Notes: generated by a model not told the origin, from the sequence alone. DNA of 64,000 nt from Apostichopus japonicus (GCF_037975245.1 NC_092581.1:18281303-18345302), one strand, 5' to 3'. Positions 53,201 to 63,874 are shown, counted from the stretch's first letter. A program made the numbers and translations.

Positions 53201-56200
53201 TGCAGATTTCAGTAGGTCTCTTATACGGCTTTACAATAAGATGGAGACTACTGCACCGACGCAAGAAGAGGCAAAGGCCCTGGAAAAATTAAGAAACAGG
53301 TCCCTCCGAGATCAATTCTCTGCGGGAGCAAGAGAGGAATGGGTTCGGAGAGAATTGAGACGAATATCCCTTGCCACTAAAGACGACGGATTTGAGGAGA
53401 TGAGGAAAGAAGCCATCTATTTGTTTCAAGATGGTGGAACCCATCAAGTAACTAAAGTGAGGGAGGTCACTGCAGACAACATATCTATTTCTAAGGCAGA
53501 AACTGGTCCTACCTTAAGGGAAATGGCAGAGCAACAGTCCCAGTTACTGGCACAGGTTTTGGCCATGAGAGAAGAGATCAAATTGTTGAGGGGCTTGTCT
53601 TCAGAAGTCCAACAACTCAAGGAAGATATGAGACAACAGAGACCAAACTGGTCCAGCAGACAACCACCCAACAGATTTCAACCACCCAACAGGTATCCAC
53701 GACAGAGATCTATTGCAGATGTGACATGTTTTAGCTGTAACCAAAAGGGACACTATGCGGTTGACTGTCCTAAGAACCGACCGGGAAACTAATTCACTCT
53801 GCTGTTGTGGGCGAAACAGTAGAGCGGACTTATTCCACCAGAAGGCCCTTAGAGAGAAACATGAACGCGAAGACAACTGAAGAGATTAGGAGTGACGGGA
53901 TCCCTGGAAGTCCAGATTTTGTTGAAGTAGACATGGGAGTAGTAGAACCTAAGGATTTGAGTTATAATAGAGTATTGAAGCAAGAGAGTAACATAGTCGA
54001 GATTGAGGTTAGAGGAGAGATCCGAGATGGGGTTGATAGCAGTAGTATGACAGAGTTGGGCTTTAGAGAAGAAGAGAAAAAGGTAGTGAATTGTCGTCGA
54101 GAGGTGGAGCCTAGTCAGGTAGAGGAGAGTCGTCGAGAGATGGAGTCTAGTCAAGTAGAGGAGAGTTGTCAAGAGATGGAGTCTAAGCAGGTAGAGAAAT
54201 TGAGTGGTGATATGGAGCCTAGCCAGGTAGAGGAGAGTCGTCGAGAGATGGAGTCTAGTCAGGTTGAGGATAGTCGTCGAGAGATTGAGCTTGGATGCAG
54301 TGTTGGAAAAGGAATTAGGGAGGAGAGTGATAGAGTTGTAGATCAAGGATCAGTTGAGAAAGGAGAGTTGCTACGGGTAATAGAGAGTAAGGTAGGGGAT
54401 GGAGGTTGTTCAGAGAAAGGACACGGTGCTGAACAAATTGAGGAAACCCAGAGGGGTACAGAGGTTGTGGGAGACTTCTTAGTTAATGGAAAAGTTACAG
54501 CGCTTGCTTATGAGGCTGTAGAGAGACTGACAGGTATTTCAGAGATAGTGTCACCAAGTCCTACGGCTCTGATTAAGCTTGCAGGAGTAGAAATAGGGTG
54601 TGTTATAGACACTGGAGCGGAGTCGTCTATTATTCCATCACAAGTTTTTCATGAGCTTCTGGAGCCAGTGTTGGGATCTCTCAGCACCCTGGGGTATGCC
54701 CTCACTATTAAAGGAGTTGGAGAAACAAGCATTCCAGCTGAAGGTTTCGTGATGGCAGAAGTGTGCTTACAAAATAGGACCGTAGACGTCGGATTCCTTG
54801 TTTTGCCAAGTGAACTTCCTCTTGAAGGAAGAAGAAAGGACTATCCAATTCTACTGGGATGTAACGCACTAAAGAAGCTTGCTGCTATTGCTGCCATAGA
54901 TGGAGAAGAGACAGACCCTGGCTTCCAAATACTGTTAGAAGGGACATCTGTACCAATTAAACTGCAGTCAACAGATGTATCCTTTGCAACTGCAGACATC
55001 AGCACTGGATCTTCAAAGGAAGTAATTGCTCCATATTCTGCAAGGAGAGTAGAGTGTAGATTTAAATCTAAAGAGACTGAAGGAGGGACGTGGCTGGTCA
55101 GTGGATTGAGGTCAACAGAATGGGAAGTGGTAGAGGGTTGTATCACACCAGAAAATCAAACCGTGTCCCTGTTGATTGCAAACCCTGGAGCACAGATAGT
55201 GTGCATACCTCCAAATTTCAGAGTTGCGGAAGCTGTCCCAGCAAGACCAAGATCGGAAGTCTTTACATCATTCAGGGTAGACCATATAGAGGTAGATGTA
55301 CAGGAGATTTACAATGTTGATGTAGAAGGAGCTGAATCGGAGGTAAAGTGTACCAGCCCGGAAGTTAACAAAAGAGAGAAATTCCAGTTTCCAGATGGTT
55401 CCAGTTTCCTGTTACCAATAGGCCTTAGTCTAAAAGGATTGGATACTGATCAGGCCATAAAAGTTGCTCTCCTGGTTAAGGATAATCTTGAGGCATTTTC
55501 AAATGGTGACTTTGATCTTGGGTTTTGTGATGCCATACCCCACGAAATGAAGCTTCAAGAAAACACACCAATAAGGCAGCCGTACCGCAGGATACCACCA
55601 AACCAATTAGAGGAAGTCAAAGATCTTCTGCAAGACATGCTAGATAAGAAAATTATCAAGAAATCCAACAGTCCATATGCAAGCCCAATCGTTTTGGTGA
55701 GAAAGAAGTTTGGAGGTATTCGCCTATGTATAGATTATAGGAAAATTAATGAAATCACCTTGAAGGACTCCTTCCCGTTACCCAGAATTGAGGAAACCTT
55801 AGAGGTCTTGGGAGGAGCTAAATTTTTCTCTTCCTTAGATTTAGCGCATGGGTACTTCCAGGTTGCCATGAAGGAGGAAGATATTCCAAAGACAGCCTTT
55901 CGTGTGCCCTGGGGTCTCTACGAGTTCAATAGGATGCCGCAAGGGCTCTGCAATAGCCCCAGTACATTTCAGAGGCTTATGGAACTAATCTTTGGAGACT
56001 TGAATATGTCACAACTGGTCCTTTATCTTGATGATATCCTGGTATACTCTACAACCTTCGACCAGCACTTAGACAGACTGGGCAATGTCTTTAAGTGATT
56101 GATTCATCATGGATTAAAGTTAAAGGGTGAGAAGTGCCATCTCTTCCAAGCAGAAGTTCACCACCTTGGCCACATAGTAAATGCTAGTGGGGTATCTGTA

Positions 56201-59200
56201 GACCCAGGTAAGATTGAGAGAGTTCTTAATTGGCCTGTTCCTAGTAATGCTTCGGAGATGAGGTCCTTCCTAGGTTTAGCTGCATACTATAGGAGGTTCG
56301 TTCCTGGATTTGCAAGGGTTGCTGCTCCACTCTATAACCTTGTCGGCGGGTCGCCAAGGAAGACAAAGAAAGAATTGAAAGGAGGCAGTTTTGAATGGTC
56401 ACCTGGAGCTGATGAAGCTTTCACAACACTAAAGGAACTCTTGACTTCTCCACCCATTCTGGCGTACCCAAGATTTGGTGAGGACTTTGTAGTAGAAGTA
56501 GATGCCTCCTTGAGAGGATTAGGAGCTTGTTTATCCCAAGTAGGAACAGATGGACAGCTGCATCCAGTGGCATATGCCAGTCGAGGTCTTCGAGGTGCCG
56601 AGAAAAATTATAGTGACTTCTCAAGTTTCAAGATTGAATTATTAGCTTTGAAATGGGCGGTTGCTGATAAGTTTCGGGAATATCTAATTGGCTCAAAGTG
56701 TACTGTACTTACCGATAACAACCCTCTAGCTTATATCCAGACAGCTAAACTTGGGGCCACCGAGCAGCGTTGGGTATCTCAATTAGCACCATTCGACCTT
56801 ACTATCAAATACCGTCCAGGAAAACAGAATAGGTGTGCAGATGCACTGAGTCGTTGTCCGGACAATGAAGTTAACATCAGTGGACTAGCAGTGAAAGCAG
56901 AAATAAGTATTGGTTCCTCTGTTCCTTCCGAGATGCGGTTGATTGTACCCTGTGGTGCTGTTGAAGTAAATTCCCCGTACGTATTTCCCTCCTATTCGCA
57001 TGAAGACCTGAGACAGATGCAGCAAGCAGATCAGTCATTGAAGGAGGTCTGGAAGTGTTGGCAGTCCGGTTGGCAAGCACAAGATGGAACAGGGCTGTTT
57101 TCCCCAGAAGTCAGAGGCTGGCTTAAAGAAAAGGACAAGATCACAGAAATCCAGGGAGTACTATATCGACAGATCATGAATGCTGGGAAGCAGTCTAACC
57201 AACTATTAGTCCCAAAAGTCCTGAAGTCCACCCTTATTGAGATGGCGCATGATCAGTGGGGGCACCAAGGTATTGGAAGGACAATTGGTATTCTCAAGGC
57301 ACGTTGCTATTGGCCGGGACTTCACAAAGATGTACAGAAGCATATTAAGAAGTGTTTTACTTGTGTGACAACAAAGGCCCCTACACCGAAAGTGCGGACT
57401 CCACGTCGACATCTCATAGCTTTCCGACCTCTTGAACTGGTAGCCATGGACTTCCTCAAGCTGGATGTTGGGAGAGGCGGATATGAGGACGTACTTGTCA
57501 TAACTGATGCTTTCACTAAATACAGCCAAGCAATTCCTTGTAAGAACCAAACTGCTGTTGTTGTAGCCAGAGCCTTAAGAGACAAGTGGTTTACTCATTA
57601 TGGAGTCCCTCTTCGACTACATTCTGATCAGGGCAGAAATTTTGAAAGTAGCACTATTAAGGAGTTGTGCAAGTTGTATGGCATTTCCAAATCGAGAACA
57701 ACGCCTTACCACCCGGAAGGAAATGGTCAAACTGAAAGGTTCAATCGTACACTTTGCGGGATGATTCGCTCCCTAGACCCAGCCCGGAGGAGGAATTGGC
57801 CAGATCTACTATCAAACCTTGTGTTTCTATACAACAGTACCCCACACCGAGTGACTGGCATGTCTCCATACAGGATGATGTTTGGGAGAGAACCATATAC
57901 ACCTTTAGACCAGCTACTTAGTAATGCCAGGAAGACTTGGGATGAGGATTTCGTTAACGAACAGGCAGCTGCGTTACAAGAAGCTCACAAAGTAGCAGCA
58001 GAAAAGATCAAGACTTCCAAGGAGAAAGAAAAAGCAAAGTATGACCAACTGCCGCAGAGTACTCCTCTTGAGGTAGGTGCTAGAGTACTGCTGAGAAGGA
58101 CTGCTTTCGATGGCCGACATAAGCTAGAGGATAAATTTCATAGAGATCCCTTTGTCATAGTTAGAGTTAATCCAGAAGGAGATGTGTATGGTATTCGTCC
58201 ATTATTAGGAGGTCCTATTCAGACAGTAAACAGAAGACTCCTTACAGAAGACCCTAGAGATGTGCAACAAGTTGAGGATCCTGAACTAGCTATTAATGAA
58301 CAGGAGGACATATTGGAAGAGACAGAGCCAGAAGACATTCAACCAATTCTGCCATGGTGGTTCTTTCTTGAGCAGGGGAGGCCAAGAGAAAATGAGCCAG
58401 AAGGAGACACAATTGCAGATCCCCAAGTTGTACTCCGCCGATCGGCTAGGCAAACCAAGGGTATACATTCGAACCCTTGCAATCTTCCACGTTCTGTCTT
58501 ACCCAATTAAGTGGCTGTCTTGTATTCCTTATGACGTATGTATTGAAATTTATAGTTTTTATTGTTATGTACTTCTCAACTTGTACGTAATATGTAAGTA
58601 CAAATTTGTTTAGTTGTTGTTTGTAAATGCGGGGAACCTGTTCTGTGACTCCACGCATAGTTCACCACATTATTTTTGGTTGTTAGTTGATATTTATTTA
58701 GTGACTATGAGGGCATAAGTCATTAAATGCGGGGAAGTTTGTAGTGAGTTGAAAATAGGTCCTTAGTACAATCATGTTATTGTTCTTCTGCAATTGACTG
58801 GCTCATGAATTATTCATAGCTTGGTCCACATGGGCAGCATGTGGTCAACAGCATCTCCTTGTCTTCAACCTCACTTTCCCTTATTTTGTTAATGTAGATA
58901 CATCTTTAAGCTAAAGTAGTGCTGCTTAAATTTCATCCTGTAAGTCTGTTTTATTATTGATTCTTACTTTTCTTATGTATACATGTTTAAAATACTTTTA
59001 ATTTGGTGCTAGAATCAAATCTCTAAAGTAATACGGGGTTTGGATGTAATTATTAAGAATATCCATGCGCTTGTTAGCCTGAGTTTATGCTAATGCACCC
59101 TCCTGGCTTGGCGTGGGTAAGAGTTGCATGTGGGAATTTCAAGGAGCATGATCTTTATTAGAATCAGAGAAGAAAAGTTCGTCCGTTTCCAGTATAAAAC

Positions 59201-61528
59201 GATGATAAAGAGTTAATTTTGGTTCTGTTTGGTGAGTAAATTCTAATATTGTCACACCTGTTTCTTTAGTTGTTGTTTTGGTTAAAAATGAGGCTATAAG
59301 ATATTGATTGAAATTATGTATAATCACGATATTGTTTAAGTGCAAATTGGTCACTTAAATAGTGTGTGGGTATCAGTTCCACGAAATTTAACGTTACAAA
59401 GTTAAGAGTTTCTATTTATATGAAACTCCGATGTGATTTATTAAGCTTCATATTACAGCGTGTGAACATTCAATTTATATCTTATGTAAGCTTAATTTTA
59501 TATTTTATTTATCCATATTCCATGTTACAAATTCAGTGTGTGTAATTGATAATTTCATCAATTCTTGGAGGGCCTAGGTTACACTTTTTGGCAAGAATCG
59601 GAGAGATAAGCCTAGACTGTTCACATTGTGGTTATATAGGCATGGTAGGGAGTAATTGTACTGATCATTCAGCAGTGTTTCTTTCTGTGTTTATTAATAT
59701 TTTACTGTTAATATGTTGAACCTCAGTAAAAGAATAATGTAAGATTAAGATGATTGTCACAATATGTATTTAAGGATCATTGCATATTACAATTCTGTAT
59801 AGCGACGTAACACTGGTTATAAGGATTTTGCAGTGGTTTATATCTTTATAGTTATAAATGTTCTCTTGTTCATTGTTTGTTGTTTATATGATTTAAGTGA
59901 TAAGGTTTACAATGGTCAGTAACTCTTTGCTCACCATTTCTTTTTATAGTGTTTTATGAACAATATATCATTAGCTGTATGTTGATTTTATTAATTCAGG
60001 CTACTCGGTTGTGCGATGGTGAAGGTCTGTCTACGAGGGCACAACTTGTAATTGACATATTTGGCTTGGGGCTGCTTTCTATGCTTTCCTGTTCTCTACG
60101 TTTTCTGTTTATCTACACTGAATAAATTGGTGAAATCGTATACTGCTGTCTCTGAATCTGGTCTTAACGAGCAGGCTGACCCTTCCTTCGACTTCCCCTC
60201 CGCGTCCCTTCACTCAGAAGTTAAGTGCATTTTAATGCTACCTCCAAAGGCTTTTTAAAATTCATTTAAATGTCTAATTGAATGTCTGGAAATAATAAGA
60301 AGGATCAGAGCTGCCTCTAGGAAAGTAATTCAACTCTGTGGTTTGTCATGGCTTAATTGGGCAGTTTAACAATTGTTAATTGTGTGTTTCTGTGTTTGCT
60401 TCTTTAATCTCAATTCTCTTTAATATGAAATCTTATTGAATGTCTGGAAATAACATGGGAGGATCAGAGCCAGAGGAAAGTACCCGTGAAAACTTCTACA
60501 AATTTTCTAGTATGCTTAAATTTGGCGGCCAATACTGATGACCATTATGGCACTGTAAATGATCATATATACTTACGAAACAAAAGAGGGTACAGTTTCA
60601 AGAGATGAGTACTTTCCAGTCCATACTAAGATCTTTCTGTCAAAGTTTGAGGGCGCTATTAACCTCAAATTAGCTGCAGATGTTGCATCATCTGAGAAAA
60701 AGGCAAAGAGTCCCATTGACAGATGCATGATACCATGATGATCTGTAACAGGGTATAAATTAATTAATTACTTAAGTTAACCTGTGAAGGAAATACATGT
60801 ATACATCCCAAAGACTGTATTTGAGATTCAAACATGCAATGATGTCATGTGACTTTTCGAGCACAATGGAATCAGATACACAAAGTACAAATGTATCTCA
60901 TTTATATGGAATCTGATAAAACAAGCGATGAAATGTGCACAGCTAATTGATAAAACTAAAACTGTGCAAAGTTAATTCAGTGACATCATCATTACCGTTA
61001 TTCTACAAACAACCCTCCCCCCCCATTCCCACCAGAGAGGGGCCCCTTACTCTCACCTGTTTCTGCTTTTTCTGTCCCTTCATCAGCACTGCCAGTTTGC
61101 TTGTGTGTCTGAATGGGACCCGTCCTATCGTCAGACTTTGCACAAGTAGCACACCTTGTATGGAACTCCTTTCTGTTTTCATTCCACATCAAGTCTCTAT
61201 ATGTATGCACATTAACGCTAGCTGATGTAGTCATATATGTTTGGGGGTATTGTCTTTGTATGTGTCCTAGATATTTCCTATAATTCCTTGTTTCATAAGT
61301 GGACAATACGTTTGCTGTTGTAGGCCTATGACTACATGTCGTACAAATACGTGCACTAGGACAAGCACTTGGCCTAAGCCTATTGTTTAATGTCAATACA
61401 CCGACAGGCCTATACCTTTCGTATGCCGCCAGAGTTAGGTTACTTTTCTGACATTGTCTTATGCAAAGTGACAATCCTTCGGGTTGCCTGAGAAGATTTT
61501 TAAAGTTTCTGGCAAAATGTTGATACAT
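50203..61528 (-). CDS. FAM162: FAM162-like mitochondrial membrane protein (UPF0389), with N-terminal extension
   Basis: Three minus-strand exons: 61528-61057, 60691-60577 and 50404-50203. Phases agree (1, then 2), sites are GT-AG, and the product is 262 residues. The conserved family core spans exons 2 and 3: APSNFDRKILVWTGKY resembles the WQKKILIWSGRFK block of FAM162A, then VPSFVS, then LNWAKNKFRVYVNIAM with one membrane span at about residues 210-230, then GKYRADHGESVSKMNM. FAM162A is a mitochondrial protein linked to hypoxia-induced apoptosis. Exon 1 encodes a long basic N-terminus (MYQHFARNFKNLLRQPEGLS) that fits a presequence, plus two CxxC pairs at residues 62-65 and 126-129 that I do not recall in vertebrate homologues. 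Total length is well above the roughly 150 residues of the human protein. Intron 2 is 10.2 kb because it contains the LTR retrotransposon. Confidence 0.85.
51123..52595 (+). repeat. 5' LTR
   Basis: Begins TGTAGTGAGTTG and ends CGCGTCCCTTCA (TG...CA). AATAAA near 52504 is a likely poly(A) signal. The 71-codon antisense frame at 51522-51737 recurs identically in the other LTR and is not evidence of a gene. Confidence 0.96.
52598..52615 (+). other. Primer binding site, complementary to a tRNA-Leu 3' end
   Basis: TGGTGTCAGAAGTGGGAT begins 2 nt after the 5' LTR. TGG is complementary to the CCA tail, and TGTCAGAAGTGGG pairs with a CCCACTTCTGACA acceptor end, as in leucine tRNAs (recalled). Confidence 0.75.
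52770..53792 (+). CDS. gag: Gag polyprotein of the Ty3/gypsy element
   Basis: 340 residues. The ATG at 52770 (MPGPNLPDTG) was chosen because upstream codons in this frame have only non-ATG starts. It is an S-rich N-terminus followed by a capsid-like retrotransposon gag region (about residues 45-200, FSEWLNEFEQIV, EVKKALELCF, ESLADFSRSLIRLYNKM). A helical, probably coiled-coil stretch comes next (LREMAEQQSQLLAQVLAMRE). The nucleocapsid is basic with one CCHC zinc knuckle, CFSCNQKGHYAVDC, near the C-terminus. Gag assembles the virus-like particle and packages element RNA. The stop TAA at 53790 follows directly after the slippery heptamer that leads into pol. Confidence 0.93.
   Translation: MPGPNLPDTGASASSSGTSSSQFDFDAMSQFFKRAMGFHGIPQGRLTKFKGEPTRPGELSFSEWLNEFEQIVEPFDLEDKEKARALVDHLVGSAREEVMCLSDKNRSDYSEVKKALELCFSVSGTAQSASVEFHNRRQGERESLADFSRSLIRLYNKMETTAPTQEEAKALEKLRNRSLRDQFSAGAREEWVRRELRRISLATKDDGFEEMRKEAIYLFQDGGTHQVTKVREVTADNISISKAETGPTLREMAEQQSQLLAQVLAMREEIKLLRGLSSEVQQLKEDMRQQRPNWSSRQPPNRFQPPNRYPRQRSIADVTCFSCNQKGHYAVDCPKNRPGN
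53783..53848 (+). promoter_or_regulatory. -1 programmed ribosomal frameshift signal between gag and pol
   Basis: The slippery heptamer GGGAAAC (53783-53789) sits in the gag frame exactly as G GGA AAC, with the gag stop TAA next. After a 7-nt spacer, 53797-53806 pairs with 53815-53824 (10 pairs, one G-U) around an 8-nt loop GTGGGCGA. Loop bases can pair with CCAC at 53835-53838 or GCCC at 53845-53848 to form a pseudoknot. The pol frame is open from 53774 and lies at -1 relative to gag. These are the components of retroviral frameshift sites; activity itself is inferred. Confidence 0.85.
54107..54286 (+). repeat. 36-bp in-frame tandem repeat in pol, five copies
   Basis: Five 12-residue units of the type EPSQVEESRREM, with the third (ESKQVEKLSGDM) most diverged. 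It forms a charged linker between the frameshift site and the protease. Confidence 0.9.
58511..58726 (+). other. Non-coding tail between pol and the purine tract
   Basis: No env-like frame. It contains a first copy of TAAATGCGGGGAA at 58624-58636, repeated exactly 100 bp later next to the 3' LTR. Confidence 0.7.
58727..58739 (+). other. Polypurine tract
   Basis: ATGCGGGGAAGTT immediately before the 3' LTR. The purine core GCGGGGAAG is short; its position fits the plus-strand primer. Confidence 0.6.
58740..60212 (+). repeat. 3' LTR
   Basis: 1,473 bp, same ends and length as the 5' LTR and apparently identical to it. It is followed by CTCA. Confidence 0.96.
60270..60475 (-). repeat. Direct duplication (unit about 50 bp, copies 158 bp apart)
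   Basis: ATTGAATGTCTGGAAATAA followed by GAGGATCAGAGC or AAGGATCAGAGC occurs at about 60277 and 60435, in intron 2 of the FAM162-like gene. Confidence 0.7.
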
Positions 61529-61730
61529 TTTTGTATGATAGCATATGTTCTAACGTTAGACGTAGATGAAGAAGGAAGAAGGTTGCTTCAAGTTCAACAG
61601 TGTTTTTTGGTCGTATGTTTGCCTCCCGTGCTGTTTCGAATACGTGACTGATAACTGATTTCCCAGTACAGCACTTACTGAACTTTTATCGAACGCCGTT
61701 TGAATTGTGCGAACAAGATTTTTACTTTAC

Positions 61731-61773
61731 TATAGCATAGCATAGCATAGCATAGCATAGCATAGCATAGCAT
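61731..61773. repeat. (CATAG)n microsatellite
   Basis: Seven perfect CATAG units plus partial ends, about 200 bp upstream of the FAM162-like start codon. Confidence 0.92.
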
Positions 61774-62299
61774 TGACTTATTTTCCCTCCGTTGGGACTT
61801 GGAAAAGAGAAATCATGTCGTGGTTGGCAAGTAAAGAAACAGGATACAGACACGAAGCAGCACAAAATTTGTTACATTAGCTGACTTGAACATAATGCAG
61901 GACTAGATACGGACCCAGCTCCCATTAGTGGATCGGAAAAATAATAATAATAAAAGAAATATATCGAAAGGCAATTGGAGACGAGAGAAATTGGAGGGAA
62001 TTTGCAATGTAAAATAAAAAGTAAAACATTGACTAAAATATCTTGAAAAAGATGCTATTTTTCGACGCACTCCGCGCACACACATTGCAGATATTTATCT
62101 TACTATTACTATGTGTTGTACAGCTTGAGTGGAATTATTGTTCCAAAGCCCCATGCAACCCCTCCCAGCATCCATCCTCCCGATCTGCGCAAGTCCCCTG
62201 CATTATCAAATCGACCGGCCGTTAGTTAGGAGTTAGGCTATTATTTATTTTTTAAATGGTCAAATGGTGACTATATTTGTGGTATCCTTAGTGCGCATC

Positions 62300-62650
62300 A
62301 AGTGCCATTTGAAGATAGTTAATTGCTTCATTCTAATACCCACAATTTTTTTAATACCCAACAGCATATTTCCTGTTCCCCCACTGGGGCGTTGCCCGTG
62401 GATGTACCCCATCAGGGGCACTAAGGTAGGCCCTGGACCCCACGCTCTCGATGGACCGCTTCGCGCATCCTATGTCATTTGAAATAGCTAAATGCTTCAT
62501 TCTAATGCCCACAATTTTGTAAATACCCAGAGCTTCAGGGGCTTCGTCTCTGGTCCCCACAGGGGTGTTGCCCCTGGACCCAATTGTGCCCTAAGGTGAG
62601 GCCCCGACCGCACGCCTTCGGGGAGCGCCTTCGGTGCCTTTGGATCATTC
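62300..62650 (+). repeat. Tandem repeat of about 170 bp, two diverged units
   Basis: Both units contain GCTTCATTCTAAT(A/G)CCCACAATTTT, then GGGG(C/T)GTTGCCC and a GGCCC-rich block, starting near 62302 and 62471. GCGCCTTCGG-type sequence and C runs suggest debris of a non-autonomous DNA transposon. Confidence 0.65.
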
Positions 62651-62990
62651 CAACCTGAAGCCCAACCCTTCCCCCAATTCCTATTAATATCGGTGGGCCC
62701 TACCCCCCCCCCCCCCAGAAAGGAAAGATGTACGCACCTGACATAATGTGAGGCAAAATTGTTCTTTTTAATCAAACACGAGGCTTGACGTACTAAACGG
62801 ATCAATTTGTAGCTATTATAACCTCATACAATAACATACACGGTCTATACAATTAAGGCAGAAAATATATACCATCCTTCTCGCAAATAGGGGTGATATT
62901 TAGGGAGCTGCAGCAGACCCTGAATTCGGGTCAGTTATGGGCAAGATAAATTTGGAAAAAAGATTAATATTCTTATTTTCATAATAAAGT

Positions 62991-63240
62991 TAAAGCCCCA
63001 TTATGCATTCGACGGTCTAAACATTTCTTTTAGTACTATTGTGTAGTAAATAATCAAACAATCACGATGATGTATATTTTATTGCCAAAACTTTCATTCG
63101 CTCGATCTATGCGAATGGACTTAAATATTAAGGGGAAAGTACATGCTTGATTATTTACTATACAAACAGAAAGAATTAGCGATTGTTGTGTGCGCGATCG
63201 GTTAACTCGTGTCCATACTGGGATGCATTATGGGGCTTTA
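62991..63240. mobile_element. MITE of 250 bp with TA target site
   Basis: The left end TAAAGCCCCATTATGCATTC and the right end, read on the minus strand (TAAAGCCCCATAATGCATCC), are inverted copies. The TA at each end could be the target duplication, as in Tc1/mariner-type MITEs. A second inverted pair, TAGTAAATAATCAA, lies inside (about 63044 and 63150). Confidence 0.75.
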
Positions 63241-63524
63241 GGCATAATTATGACCTAGAAAAAGCGGGACTGGTGACATACTTGCTGTGCCCAATTTGGC
63301 TCTCGATGCATCTGGTGATTTAAAACATTTCCAATAATTACCTGGAGAAAATCCATTAGTCCTACATTTCCTAAATACCAAAGACAATGGAAACAGAGAT
63401 AATTAACAAAATTCTATAGGAAAACTGGAGGAACGCTTTTGTAAATAACGATTGGAATATTAAAGACCAATTGAACTAATCTTCAACATCATCAGGAAAT
63501 CTGGCTGAATTTATTCCAGTGCCA

Positions 63525-63600
63525 GTGTCAGTGGCGTAACCAGACTTCTGTTTTTAGGGTGGTAAATACTTCAATAGGGGCACACGCACAATACCTATTT
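63525..63600 (+). mobile_element. hAT-like terminus (fragment)
   Basis: GTCAGTGGCGTAACCAGACT near 63527 matches the common start of non-autonomous hAT elements. The other end was not found before the start of the next gene. Confidence 0.4.
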
Positions 63601-63874
63601 TCTATTAAAAAAATGTATTTCTCTCCCAAAAAATTTCAGAAAATTGTGAAATCAATACCACCTCGTAATTCATTTTCCAAGATTCGGAATTTGACAGTCC
63701 CCGACTTTACATGAAATCATCTAGTCAATTTACTCAACATTGTTATCATAATTGGATAATAATGAGAGGGCAACTTATTTTTTTTAAATGCACCCCGCAT
63801 GTTTATAGTTGACGGTATTGACACTGTACGTTGAAGCTACTGTCACAGCTTAAGCTAACGTTAAGTTGATAAAA

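Larger units (their letters stand above)
53774..58510 (+). pseudogene. pol: Pol polyprotein of the Ty3/gypsy element, interrupted by one stop
   Basis: One frame apart from a TGA at 56096-56098. Order: an acidic repeat-bearing linker (54107-54286); aspartic protease with DTGA at 54608-54619; reverse transcriptase with LCIDYRKIN, SSLDLAHGYFQV, RMPQGLCNSPSTFQ and catalytic YLDD at 56024-56035; RNase H (VEVDASLRGLGACLSQ, TDNNPLAYI). The integrase has an HHCC finger (about 57247-57372), a D,D-35-E type core (MDFLKL, HSDQGRNF, PEGNGQTERF) and a C-terminal GPY/F-like module (about 58060-58250). An acidic tail ends with RRSARQTKG. The stop falls in the reverse transcriptase just C-terminal of YLDD, after GNVFK. 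Everything else is intact, so the copy is young but probably cannot make full-length enzyme. Confidence 0.92.
51123..60212 (+). mobile_element. Ty3/gypsy LTR retrotransposon, nearly intact
   Basis: The element is 9,090 bp with a 4-bp target duplication CTCA (51119-51122 and 60213-60216). The two 1,473-bp LTRs have the same length and I saw no difference between them. In order it holds the 5' LTR, a tRNA-Leu-type primer site, gag, a -1 frameshift cassette, pol (protease, reverse transcriptase, RNase H, integrase), a purine tract and the 3' LTR. The order RT-RNaseH-integrase is that of Metaviridae. No env frame is present between pol and the 3' LTR. It sits in intron 2 of the FAM162-like gene, in the opposite orientation. 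One in-frame stop interrupts the reverse transcriptase. Confidence 0.96.

Noticed and set aside
58511-58726. Space for an env gene after pol
   Set aside because: Only about 200 bp with no long frame; the element has no envelope gene.
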